64,000 nucleotides of DNA from CBDBZL01 sp031399025. Its GTDB lineage: Bacteria; Pseudomonadota; Alphaproteobacteria; Sphingomonadales; Sphingomonadaceae. Every line of letters begins with the position of its first letter. Positions within the stretch are counted from its first letter, which is position 1. The notes under the pieces were generated by a model. That model worked only from the letters and a program-made list of their open reading frames with translations. It made no database searches and had not been told where the DNA came from. The stretch spans positions 1 through 64,000 of the forward strand of contig JANNOJ010000015.1 in the NCBI GenBank assembly GCA_031399025.1. The letters run 5' to 3'. This document shows, piece by piece, positions 1-7,301 of the stretch. The position numbers and the translations under genes are program-made.

Positions 1-141
1 GCCGACGAAGGCGATCAGGTCACCGGCACTGGATGGGCCGATCTGCGCGAAGATGGCTGGCTCGAAGGCGAAATCGCCTACAATAATGGCGACGACACCT
101 CATTCATCGCTAAACCGTGGCCTTTTTCAGCGGCCTGTTAA
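1..141 (+). CDS. C-terminal end of a hypothetical protein (5' truncated by window edge)
   Basis: Reading frame 1 is open from the first base to a TAA at 139-141, giving 46 residues of a protein that begins outside the window. The fragment is acidic and rich in Gly, Trp and Asp, with GTGWADL near its start and YNNGDDTSF before the end. The composition is that of a small soluble beta-rich protein. No family is recognised, and the start and full length cannot be seen. A 69-bp gap without a gene follows before the convergent nuclease gene. Confidence 0.55.
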   Translation, partial: ADEGDQVTGTGWADLREDGWLEGEIAYNNGDDTSFIAKPWPFSAAC

Positions 142-210
142 CGGCATACCACGCGAACAGAGAGAGCGAGGAATTGCAGCAACGAAGGATCACACCTTAG
201 ACAAGCGAAT

Positions 211-858
211 TCAACACCACCCCGCCCGCATCCCGCCCCCATACGCGCGCGCAAAGCCGCCCTCCACCATGTAGCGGCTCAACTCCTCCATCGTCCGCCC
301 CTGGTCGCGCAGGACCTCGCGCAGGTCGCGGCCGTAGCGGTCGAGGCGGGCGGTGCCGAATTGCACCCGCAGCACGAAGGGGCCGCGGTTGAGCCATTCG
401 CGCAACGCGTTGGTGGCGCGTTCGGCGGCGAGGCGCTCGGCCTCGCAGCGGGCGCTCTTCTCGGGGGTGTCGAAGCCGATCAGGCGGATGCGGCGTTCGC
501 CCAGGCGGATGGTGTCGCCGTCGACCACGCAGTAGAAGCTTCCGAGCCCCCCACACCGCGAGAACTGCGCATCGACGCGCTCGGCGCCGCCGGGGAGCTG
601 CTCGGTGGCGGCGGGCAGCGGGTCGCCGCCGACCAGCCACAGCCCGCCCAGCACGATCATCAGCACGCCGGGGGCCGTGCCCATGCGCATGGCCAGGCGC
701 TTGCGCCCGCGCCGGCGCGCTTGCGCGGCGGCATTCCGAACCGCCGCCTTGCGCACTTCGCCGCCGGCACGATGTTTCGCGACAGCCGCCAGATAGGCAG
801 CCAGGCGCGTCCAGCGCGAGCGCCGGCGGCGCGGGTCGAAGCGATGCACCTTTCCCAT
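211..858 (-). CDS. Thermonuclease (SNase-like) family protein, membrane-anchored
   Basis: 215 aa. A basic N-terminus (about residues 1-58, rich in Arg) is followed by one hydrophobic segment at about 61-77 and then a staphylococcal-nuclease-like domain at about 107-205. The metal and catalytic region reads VVDGDTIRL (Asp113, Asp115) followed by RRIRLIGFDTPE, the typical SNase core. The family hydrolyses DNA or RNA with calcium, usually outside the cytoplasm. The single membrane segment with the nuclease domain after it suggests anchoring with the domain in the periplasm (inference). The ATG at 858 is the first in frame and gives a normal length for alphaproteobacterial members. It stands alone and is divergent from the small gene at 1109. 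Confidence 0.8.
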   Translation of the reverse strand: MGKVHRFDPRRRRSRWTRLAAYLAAVAKHRAGGEVRKAAVRNAAAQARRRGRKRLAMRMGTAPGVLMIVLGGLWLVGGDPLPAATEQLPGGAERVDAQFSRCGGLGSFYCVVDGDTIRLGERRIRLIGFDTPEKSARCEAERLAAERATNALREWLNRGPFVLRVQFGTARLDRYGRDLREVLRDQGRTMEELSRYMVEGGFARAYGGGMRAGWC

Positions 859-1108
859 CCTTGCGCGCTTACCGCCGCACTGCCTGCCATCCGGTTGCGC
901 AAGGTGGCTAAGATCGCGCTAACGGCGATCGGGACGGGTGGCCGCACGTGCCGACAGGTCGGCCCGAATATCGACCGAACCTTGGCCTGGCCCAGCGCGC
1001 ACAAGGGGCAGCCGCCGCCGCCGGCACCCGGAACCGCGGCCCGACGTGCTATGCTGCGCGCATGGCCCGAGTCGAACCCGGCCGGGCATGTGCGAGGAGA
1101 GCAATGCC

Positions 1109-1291
1109 ATGACCCCTGTGACCACCGAGGATCGCCGCCGCGAACTCGCCCGGTTGACCGCGCAGGTGCGCGACCATCCCGAGCGCGACTGGAGCGCCGA
1201 GCGCCACCGGATCGGCGTGCTGACCACCCAGCTGACCGGCCAAGCAATTGCCGGCCAAGCCGCTGGCGTGGAGCGCGTCGCCGCGCACTGA
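1109..1291 (+). CDS. Small hypothetical protein (60 aa)
   Basis: A 60-codon frame starts at ATG 1109, 9 nt after an AGGAGA ribosome-binding site (1094-1099), which decides this start over the longer upstream reading. The product is charged and predicted helical (TTEDRRRELARL, WSAERHRIGVL), with no signal peptide or membrane segment. It reads like a short cytosolic coiled-coil or adaptor-like protein. No family is recognised. It converges on ung, whose stop lies 9 nt beyond its TGA. Good RBS spacing and balanced composition favour a real gene. Confidence 0.55.
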   Translation: MTPVTTEDRRRELARLTAQVRDHPERDWSAERHRIGVLTTQLTGQAIAGQAAGVERVAAH

Positions 1292-1300
1292 GCGTGCTGC

Positions 1301-2065
1301 TCAGGCCGGCAGCGCCCAGTCGATCGTGCCGCGGCCGTGCGCAGCGAGGAAGGCGTTGGCCCGGCTGAACGGGCGCGACCCGAAGAAGCCGCGATGCGCC
1401 GAAAGCGGGCTGGGGTGCGGACTGGCGATGAGCAGGTGGCGGCCGGCATTCGCTTCGCCCCCGCCCCCGCCCCCGCCCCCGCCCCCGCTGCCCCGGCTCC
1501 GCTCGCCTCCGCGCAGTTCCGGAATGCGCGCCGCCTTGCCCTGCGCGTGACTGCCCCACAGGATGAACACGCTGGGCTCCGGGCGCGCCGCGACCGCGGC
1601 CACCGCGGCGTCGGTGACCGCCTCCCAGCCCTGCCCCGCATGGCTGCCCGCCCGCCCTTCCTCCACCGTGAGCGCGCTGTTGAGCAGCAGCACGCCCTGG
1701 CGCGCCCAGTGCTCGAGCGTGCCGTGCGCCGGGCGCGCGATGGCGCAGTCGCTGGCCAGTTCGCGGAAGATGTTGGCGAGCGAGGGCGGCGGGCGCACGC
1801 CGGGCGGGACCGAGAAGCTGAGCCCATGCGCCTGGCCCGGGCCGTGATAGGGATCCTGACCCAGGATCACCACCCGCACCTCGTCGAGCGCGGTGAGTTC
1901 GAAGGCGCGCAGCCGCTGCCCGCGGGGCGGATAGATGCGCTTGCCCGCGGCCTCCTCAGCGCGCAGCCAGCCGCCCAGGCGACGGCCCGCGGGGCTGGCG
2001 CAGCCGGGTTCGAGCACGGGCCGCCAGCTTTCGGGGATGCACCTTTCGACACCGGACCGGGCCAT
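1301..2065 (-). CDS. ung: Uracil-DNA glycosylase, family 1
   Basis: Removes uracil from DNA as the first step of base-excision repair. The water-activating motif GQDPYHG is at about residues 70-75 (Asp71) and the DNA-intercalating motif HPSPLS at about 217-222, followed by RGFFGSRPFS, all diagnostic of family 1. The ATG at 2065 (MARSGVERC) gives 254 aa, close to the family norm of 220-250; the frame stays open upstream to 2119 but that part lacks family character. A low-complexity insert with ten consecutive glycines (about 194-203) sits just before the HPSPLS region, where most homologues have a tight loop. It is divergent from the RNase D gene at 2147. Confidence 0.93.
   Translation of the reverse strand: MARSGVERCIPESWRPVLEPGCASPAGRRLGGWLRAEEAAGKRIYPPRGQRLRAFELTALDEVRVVILGQDPYHGPGQAHGLSFSVPPGVRPPPSLANIFRELASDCAIARPAHGTLEHWARQGVLLLNSALTVEEGRAGSHAGQGWEAVTDAAVAAVAARPEPSVFILWGSHAQGKAARIPELRGGERSRGSGGGGGGGGGGEANAGRHLLIASPHPSPLSAHRGFFGSRPFSRANAFLAAHGRGTIDWALPA
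1457..1486. repeat. Five tandem copies of a 6-bp unit inside ung
   Basis: The plus strand reads GCCCCC five times in a row (coding strand GGGGGC), encoding the ten-glycine run of the uracil glycosylase. The unit length is a multiple of three, so copy-number change would lengthen or shorten the loop without shifting the frame. Confidence 0.9.
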
Positions 2066-2146
2066 GCGGGCAGAGCCTAGCGCCGGCGGGGCCAGCGCTC
2101 CAGCGGGTCTTCCCCTCAATCCCCCGGTCGCCTAAGCGCCGCCCCT

Positions 2147-2767
2147 ATGGCCGTGCATTTTCATGAAGAGGACCTGCCCGCAGGCGTGTTCGCCGACGGG
2201 GCCGCGCTGGCGGTCGACACCGAGACGATGGGCCTGGTCACCCCCCGCGACCGGCTGTGCCTGGTGCAGATCAGCGATGGCGGGGACGATGAGCACCTGG
2301 TGCGCTTCGCCACTGGCAGCGCGTTCGACGCGCCGGTGCTCAAGGCGGTGCTGGCCGACCCGGGACGGGTGAAGATCTACCATTTTGCCCGGTTCGACCT
2401 GGCGGCAATCGAGCATTATCTGGGGGTGGTGGCGGCGCCGGTGTTCTGCACCAAGATCGCCAGCAAGCTGGTGCGCACCTATACCGACCGCCATGGGCTC
2501 AAGAACCTGGTGCAGGAGCTGCTGGGGGTGGACATCTCCAAGCAGCAGCAATCGAGCGACTGGGGTGCGGGCGAACTGAGCGAGGCGCAACGCGACTACG
2601 CCGCCTCCGACGTGCGCTATCTGCATGCCCTGCGCGACGTGTTCCTCGCGCGGCTGGCGCGCGAGCACCGGCTGGGGCTGGCGCAGGCGTGCTTCGATTT
2701 TCTGCCGGCGCGCGCCCGGCTCGACCTTGCAGGCTGGGCCGAACAGGACATCTTCAGCCACGAGTAA
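2147..2767 (+). CDS. RNase D-like 3'-5' exonuclease (short form)
   Basis: 206 aa. A single DEDDy exonuclease domain: Exo I is AVDTETMG (Asp24, Glu26), Exo II has Asp84 in FARFDLAAI, and Exo III is YAASDVRYL (Tyr151, Asp155). The HRDC domains of full-length RNase D (about 375 aa) are absent, as in the short alphaproteobacterial form. The likely role is 3' trimming of structured RNA in the cytoplasm. The start at 2147 is the first ATG and places the first motif at the usual distance. It is followed 24 nt later by lptC on the same strand. Confidence 0.85.
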   Translation: MAVHFHEEDLPAGVFADGAALAVDTETMGLVTPRDRLCLVQISDGGDDEHLVRFATGSAFDAPVLKAVLADPGRVKIYHFARFDLAAIEHYLGVVAAPVFCTKIASKLVRTYTDRHGLKNLVQELLGVDISKQQQSSDWGAGELSEAQRDYAASDVRYLHALRDVFLARLAREHRLGLAQACFDFLPARARLDLAGWAEQDIFSHE

Positions 2768-2791
2768 GGCACCAACGGCAAGACGAGACGC

Positions 2792-3448
2792 ATGACGATC
2801 CAGGCCGACACCATTCGCAGCCGGCGGCAGGCCTTCGCCGCGCCGGGCGGAACGCTGGAGCGCATCGTGCGCGTGCTGGCGGGGGTGCTGCCGGCGCTGG
2901 TGGGTGTGATCGCGGCGATGATGCTGATCACCCCGCTGGGCGACCGGGGCGAGGTGAGCTTCCTGCTCGACCGCAACAAGGTTGACATCGCCGACGACCG
3001 GCTGCGGGTCGACAACGCGATGTACCGGGGCCAGGACGATCGCGGGCGGCCCTATTCGCTGGTAGCCGGCGAAGCGGTGCAGCGCAGCGCCAGCGAGCCG
3101 GTGGTCCGGCTGGAGGACCTGGTCGCGCGGATCCTGCTGCCCGACGGCCCGGCGGTATTGACGGCGTCCGCGGGTCGGTACGCCATCGACGAGGAGCGCG
3201 TGGCGATTCCCGGCGTAGTCCGCTTCCGGGCGGCCGATGGCTACAAAATGGACGCGCGCAACGTCGCCATCGACCTGCCGGGCCAACGACTGCTGGGGGA
3301 TGGCCGGGTGGACGGCGAGGTCCCGGCGGGCAGGTTCTCCGCTCGTTCGCTGCGCGCCGACCTGACCGCGCGGACCGTCACGCTGGAGGGCGACGCGCGG
3401 CTGACCATGGTGCCGGGCCAATTGCGCCTGCCGAGCGGCATGGAGTGA
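2792..3448 (+). CDS. lptC: LPS export system periplasmic bridge protein LptC
   Basis: 218 aa. A short cytoplasmic N-terminus and one membrane anchor (about residues 25-48) precede a periplasmic beta-jellyroll domain of the LptC/YrbK type. The Lpt machine moves lipopolysaccharide from the inner to the outer membrane; LptC receives it from LptBFG and hands it to LptA. The adjacent lptA supports the assignment because sequence conservation in LptC is low. Its TGA overlaps the GTG start of lptA (GTGA, 3445-3448). lptB, often the next gene, is not in the window. Confidence 0.85.
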   Translation: MTIQADTIRSRRQAFAAPGGTLERIVRVLAGVLPALVGVIAAMMLITPLGDRGEVSFLLDRNKVDIADDRLRVDNAMYRGQDDRGRPYSLVAGEAVQRSASEPVVRLEDLVARILLPDGPAVLTASAGRYAIDEERVAIPGVVRFRAADGYKMDARNVAIDLPGQRLLGDGRVDGEVPAGRFSARSLRADLTARTVTLEGDARLTMVPGQLRLPSGME

Positions 3449-4059
3449 GCGCTTTGTCATCCGCCCGCCCTGGGCTATCGTCGCGCGCAATGACGCTGGA
3501 TCGACCTGTTGCGAGGCCTCCCGGGGTGCGCCGGCGCGCCCGGCGCGGGCTGCTCGCCGGGGTGCTCGCGGGCGTGATTGCGACTGCCGGCCTGGGATCG
3601 CTGGCCGGGGCGCAGGAGATCGCCGGGTTCAACTCGAACCAGCCGGTCAGTTACGCGGCCGATCGGATCGAGCTGCAGGACCGGCAGAGCCGGGTCGTGC
3701 TCTCGGGCAATGTGGTGATCGACCAGGGCGACCTGCAGCTGATCGCGGGGCGCACGACGGTGGCCTACACCAATGCCGGGTCGCTGCAGATCCAGCGGAT
3801 CGACGCTACCGGGGGGGTGGTCGTCACCCGCGGCAACGAGCGGGCCAGCGGCACCGCGGGGGTGTACGATTTCAACCGGCGGGTGATCACGCTATCGGGG
3901 GACGTGGCGCTGCGCCGGGGTGCCGACACGCTCAACGGCGGGCGGCTGGTGATCGACCTTAATACCGGCCTGTCCAGCGTGGACGGGGGTGGTGGCGCGG
4001 TGCCGGGAGCGGCCGGCTCGGGCCGGGTGTCGGGGGCCTTCTCGGTTCCCGATCAGTAA
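3445..4059 (+). CDS. lptA: LPS export periplasmic protein LptA (OstA family)
   Basis: A periplasmic protein of the OstA/LptA fold that bridges LptC to LptD. An Arg-rich stretch and a hydrophobic signal segment end near AGAQE; the OstA-like repeats follow (VVLSGNVVI, QLIAGRTTV, RVITLSGDVALRRG). Two starts are possible: GTG 3445, overlapping the lptC stop (204 aa), or ATG 3490 (189 aa), which gives a more ordinary signal peptide. I give the coupled GTG because the 4-nt overlap is the pattern throughout this window. The C-terminus is a Gly/Ser-rich tail. The next gene is convergent. Confidence 0.85.
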   Translation: MSALSSARPGLSSRAMTLDRPVARPPGVRRRARRGLLAGVLAGVIATAGLGSLAGAQEIAGFNSNQPVSYAADRIELQDRQSRVVLSGNVVIDQGDLQLIAGRTTVAYTNAGSLQIQRIDATGGVVVTRGNERASGTAGVYDFNRRVITLSGDVALRRGADTLNGGRLVIDLNTGLSSVDGGGGAVPGAAGSGRVSGAFSVPDQ

Positions 4060-4109
4060 GCCCCGCAAGGGCTGCGATACAGCGACGTAGTCCGCAATCG
4101 CGCAAGACG

Positions 4110-5660
4110 CTAGAAGGCCCGGTCGTGCACCAGCACCCGGATCGTGGAGAGCAGCACGCTGATATCGCGCCAGATCGTCCAGCCTTGAATGTATTCCAGG
4201 TCGGCCTGCAGCCGTGCCGTGAGGTCCTGTTCGGTCTCGGTGGCGCCGCGATAGCCGCGCACCTGCGCCAGGCCGGTGATGCCGGGGCGCAGGCAGTGGC
4301 GCTGCCAGTAGCGTCGGTCGACCTGCCAGAACAGCTTGCTGCCGGCCTGCGAACCCAGCGCGTGGGGTCGCGGGCCGACGAGGCTCATGTCGCCGCGCAG
4401 GACATTGATGAGCTGGGGCAGTTCGTCGATGCTGGTCTTGCGCAGGAAGCGGCCGACCCGGGTGATCCGGTCGTCGTCCCTGGAGGCCGAGCGGTTGCCG
4501 TCGGCATCGGAGGTGTCCTCGCGCATCGAGCGGAACTTGAGGATGGAGAAGAACCGGTTGCCGCGCCCCATCCGGCGCTGCTTGAAGAACACCGAGCCGC
4601 CGTCCTCCATTTCGATGGCGACGGCGACGACGAAGAACAGCGGCGCGAGCATCAGCAGCGCCAGGCCGGAGGCCGAGATGTCGAACGCCCGCTTGATCAT
4701 CCGCGAGCGCATGGCCAGCGGGCCGGTGGAGACGAGCAGCGTGGAGATGCGGCTCTGGTCGTGGTGGACGATGCCCAGCGCCCCGATTTCGCGGGCGTAA
4801 TCGCTGATCACCTCGCCATGGACGCCCGAGCCCTTGAGCACTTCCGACCAGGCATAGCGATCCGCTTCGGCGCAGGAAACCAGCACTTCGTCCATGTTGA
4901 TCAGGTACTGGGCCAACCGGTCGAGCGCCGCGGGATCGTCGGTGGAGGGCACCAGAGTATGCTGGCTGGCATTGATCCGGTAGGCGCCGGCCATCGGCAC
5001 CTCGGGCCCGCCGGCCTCGATGATCAGCCGGTTGATCGTGTTCGGCCCCCAGGTGCTGCGGACCTGCCTGGCGAACACGATCCGCCCCACCACCAACCCG
5101 ACGGCGGTGATCCCCATCGCCGCCAGAAACCCGGGCCGTGAAAACTCGACCTGGATGTCGGCGAAGACGGCGATAAACGCCAGCAGCGCCGTGGCCACCA
5201 GCAGCGCCCACAGGACGCGCAGGCTGCCCAGCCGCCAATGCGTGAGGGTGCGCCGCGAATAGGTGCGGCTGTAGAGCGCGATGGTCAGGAAAACGGGCAG
5301 AACCAGGTAGGCCGGCAGCATGGATTCGGCGTTCGGCTCGGAAAAGGGTGAGATGGCATGCCCGAGGACGAAGCCCACCAGCATGATGATGACATCACTG
5401 AACATCTGGGTCAGGTAGAGTTGGATGCGCTTGTGTTCGAGCGAGGGCGCCAGACCGCCGCTCGGCACCCGGGGCAGGCGCGCCAACGACCGTCCGAGCG
5501 GGCCGGCGATTTCCGCCCGCAGGCCCTCGGCGTCCGCACCCGGGCATTTCACGCCCGCGTCAGCGGCAGCGATATCCATGCGATCAACCCTTGTACGGCC
5601 AAAGAACCGGAAACGTCGCTCGTTGTGCATAGCAACATTTACCGCAGAATCATGCAACAT
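4110..5660 (-). CDS. Exopolysaccharide polyprenyl glycosylphosphotransferase (WcaJ/EpsE-type initiating transferase)
   Basis: Up to 516 aa. The N-terminal half has several membrane segments plus a CoA-binding-like region. The C-terminal bacterial sugar-transferase domain spans about residues 321-516 and contains KRAFDIS, VFFKQRRMGRGN, FRSMRED, TSIDELPQL and DMSLVGPRPHA. The family transfers a sugar-1-phosphate to undecaprenyl phosphate at the inner membrane to start exopolysaccharide or capsule repeat units. The sugar cannot be told from sequence. In-frame ATGs at 5660, 5630 and 5579 are all possible. No other EPS gene is adjacent. An AT-rich upstream segment (5661-5723) carries a strong inverted repeat. 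Confidence 0.85.
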   Translation of the reverse strand: MLHDSAVNVAMHNERRFRFFGRTRVDRMDIAAADAGVKCPGADAEGLRAEIAGPLGRSLARLPRVPSGGLAPSLEHKRIQLYLTQMFSDVIIMLVGFVLGHAISPFSEPNAESMLPAYLVLPVFLTIALYSRTYSRRTLTHWRLGSLRVLWALLVATALLAFIAVFADIQVEFSRPGFLAAMGITAVGLVVGRIVFARQVRSTWGPNTINRLIIEAGGPEVPMAGAYRINASQHTLVPSTDDPAALDRLAQYLINMDEVLVSCAEADRYAWSEVLKGSGVHGEVISDYAREIGALGIVHHDQSRISTLLVSTGPLAMRSRMIKRAFDISASGLALLMLAPLFFVVAVAIEMEDGGSVFFKQRRMGRGNRFFSILKFRSMREDTSDADGNRSASRDDDRITRVGRFLRKTSIDELPQLINVLRGDMSLVGPRPHALGSQAGSKLFWQVDRRYWQRHCLRPGITGLAQVRGYRGATETEQDLTARLQADLEYIQGWTIWRDISVLLSTIRVLVHDRAF

Positions 5661-5675
5661 TTGGTTAATTTCGCG

Positions 5676-5703
5676 TAAGGTCCCGAATCAAAACAGGACC
5701 TTA
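5676..5703. promoter_or_regulatory. 8-bp perfect inverted repeat upstream of the sugar transferase
   Basis: TAAGGTCC (5676-5683) pairs with GGACCTTA (5696-5703) across a 12-nt AT-rich loop, inside the most AT-rich intergenic stretch of this part (5661-5723), between holA and the sugar transferase. On the transcribed (minus) strand no T-run follows the stem, so an intrinsic terminator is unlikely. An operator or a leader hairpin is more plausible (inference). Confidence 0.4.
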
Positions 5704-5723
5704 AAAACCGTTAGCGTTTTCAA

Positions 5724-6761
5724 CTATTTCTGCCTTCCGGCTGCGACCCGGGCGATTTGCACCAGAGTCTGGGCGAGCAGCAGTTCGGCAGCGGCCGAAT
5801 TGCCCAGCAACGCCCGGTGCAGCTCGGTCAGCCGGCTGACCAGCCGCTCGAGCTTGCCCGCGCTCCACCGCGACAATTGCACGGTCAGCTCCTTGCGCTC
5901 GCCGAAAAACGAGCGCTCGGCCTCGAGCGCGGCCTTGACATCGCCGCCCTGCGCGAGGCGGGCGGCCAGCCGGGCGAGCTGCGCCGCGCGCCGCTCGAGC
6001 GCCAGGGTGACGGCGACCGGGTTCAGCCCCAGTTCGCGCATCCGGCCGATCTCGCGCGGCAGCTGGTCAAGCTCGCCCGAGAGCACCGCGTTGACGATCG
6101 GCGCGAACCCTTCCTCCTCGGTGACGGCGCCGATCGCCTCGAGCGACTCGCGCCCGGCCAGCCGCGGCGCCTGGGGCGAGGCATCGAGGTAGAGCGCGAG
6201 CTTGGTGATCTCCGAGCGGGCCAGCCGCAGATCGAGCCCGGCAGCGCGGGCGATCCGCTCGGCCAGGTCGCCGCCCAGTCGCAGCCCGGCGGCATCGGCC
6301 ATCATCCGCACCTCGGTGGTGACGCTGGCCAGATCGGGCGGCCAGAACATCGCCACCAGCGCGTCCTTGCGGGTCGCCAGCAGCTTGGCGGTGCGCGACT
6401 TGTCGGTGGCCGCGGTGGCGTGGATGAGGATGGGGCAGGCGCCGCGGGTCTGGCCGATGTCGGCGAGTTCGAGGAACAGCTTGACCGCATCGTGCGCCTC
6501 CTCGCCCGCAGCGCGCACGAACAGGTGCCGGGTGCCGCCGAACAGCGAGGCCGAGCGCGATTCGTCGACCAGGCGCACGGGATCGGCCTTGAGCTCGCCG
6601 CCGCTCAGCTCGACCCGCTCGCCCGGGTCGGCGAGCGCGGCCACCAGCCGGTCGGCAGCGGCGCTGGCGCCGGCCTCGTCAGGCCCGCAGAAGAAGAACA
6701 GCGTGCAATCGCGCGCCGCGCGCGGGGCCAGCCCGGCGAAATCCTTCTGCGTCGCCTTCAC
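5724..6761 (-). CDS. holA: DNA polymerase III delta subunit
   Basis: 345 aa. Clamp-loader subunit that opens the beta sliding clamp. Family features include the N-terminal CTLFFFCGPDEAGA stretch in the region of the ATPase-like fold, DPVRLVDE, IGQTRGACPILIH, and a C-terminal helical domain. Length and gene position immediately after lptE match the conserved leuS-lptE-holA order of alphaproteobacteria. It is 36 nt downstream of lptE on the same strand and probably co-transcribed. Confidence 0.88.
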   Translation of the reverse strand: MKATQKDFAGLAPRAARDCTLFFFCGPDEAGASAAADRLVAALADPGERVELSGGELKADPVRLVDESRSASLFGGTRHLFVRAAGEEAHDAVKLFLELADIGQTRGACPILIHATAATDKSRTAKLLATRKDALVAMFWPPDLASVTTEVRMMADAAGLRLGGDLAERIARAAGLDLRLARSEITKLALYLDASPQAPRLAGRESLEAIGAVTEEEGFAPIVNAVLSGELDQLPREIGRMRELGLNPVAVTLALERRAAQLARLAARLAQGGDVKAALEAERSFFGERKELTVQLSRWSAGKLERLVSRLTELHRALLGNSAAAELLLAQTLVQIARVAAGRQK

Positions 6762-6797
6762 GCCCGATCCGGGGGCCGGAGCCTCATGCCTCGCGCT

Positions 6798-7301
6798 TCA
6801 CGATTGCGCCCGCATGGTGAGGGAGAGCCGCGTGACGATGCGGTCGGCCACCTGCTGCGCCAGGTTCTCGAGCGCGGTCTCCTCGGCGGCGATGGTGGCG
6901 TATTCCGACCCGACCACGTCGATACCCGCATCCGAGCCGGCGGTGGCGTCGACCAGGATGACGCCGGTGGCGGTATCGACCAGTTGGAAGCGGGCGCGCA
7001 GGGTGCGGCGCTCGCGTCCGGTGGTATCGTCGGTGAGCAGGCCGAAGGCTTCCAGGTCGTCGTCGAGCACCACGTCGAGGCGGTAGCGCGGGGCCGCCTC
7101 GACGCCGGCCTGGCCGAGCCGGTCGACCAGCGCGTTGCGCACCAGCCAGCCGTCGCGGCCCTGGATCGGCGGCACCTCCACCGCGGCGAGGCCGGTCGCC
7201 ACCACGCCGGCCGCGCCGCCGGAGTAGACCGGCTGCAGGCCGCAACCGGCGAGCGGCAATGCGAGCGCGGCCAGAGCGAGAAGGGGGCGGGAGCCGCGCA
7301 T
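6798..7301 (-). CDS. lptE: LPS-assembly lipoprotein LptE
   Basis: 167 aa from ATG 7301. A lipoprotein signal peptide ends in LPLAGC, so Cys20 would be lipidated; the following GLQPVYSGG is typical of alphaproteobacterial LptE. LptE plugs the LptD barrel in the outer membrane that places LPS on the cell surface. The start codon overlaps the leuS stop (ATGA), so translation is coupled to leuS. With lptC-lptA at 2792-4059 the window carries three Lpt components in two places. Confidence 0.87.
   Translation of the reverse strand: MRGSRPLLALAALALPLAGCGLQPVYSGGAAGVVATGLAAVEVPPIQGRDGWLVRNALVDRLGQAGVEAAPRYRLDVVLDDDLEAFGLLTDDTTGRERRTLRARFQLVDTATGVILVDATAGSDAGIDVVGSEYATIAAEETALENLAQQVADRIVTRLSLTMRAQS

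Noticed and set aside
4057..4090. Possible terminator after lptA
   Set aside because: AGCCC and GGGCT can pair, but the stem is only 5 bp and no T-run follows, so it is not supported.
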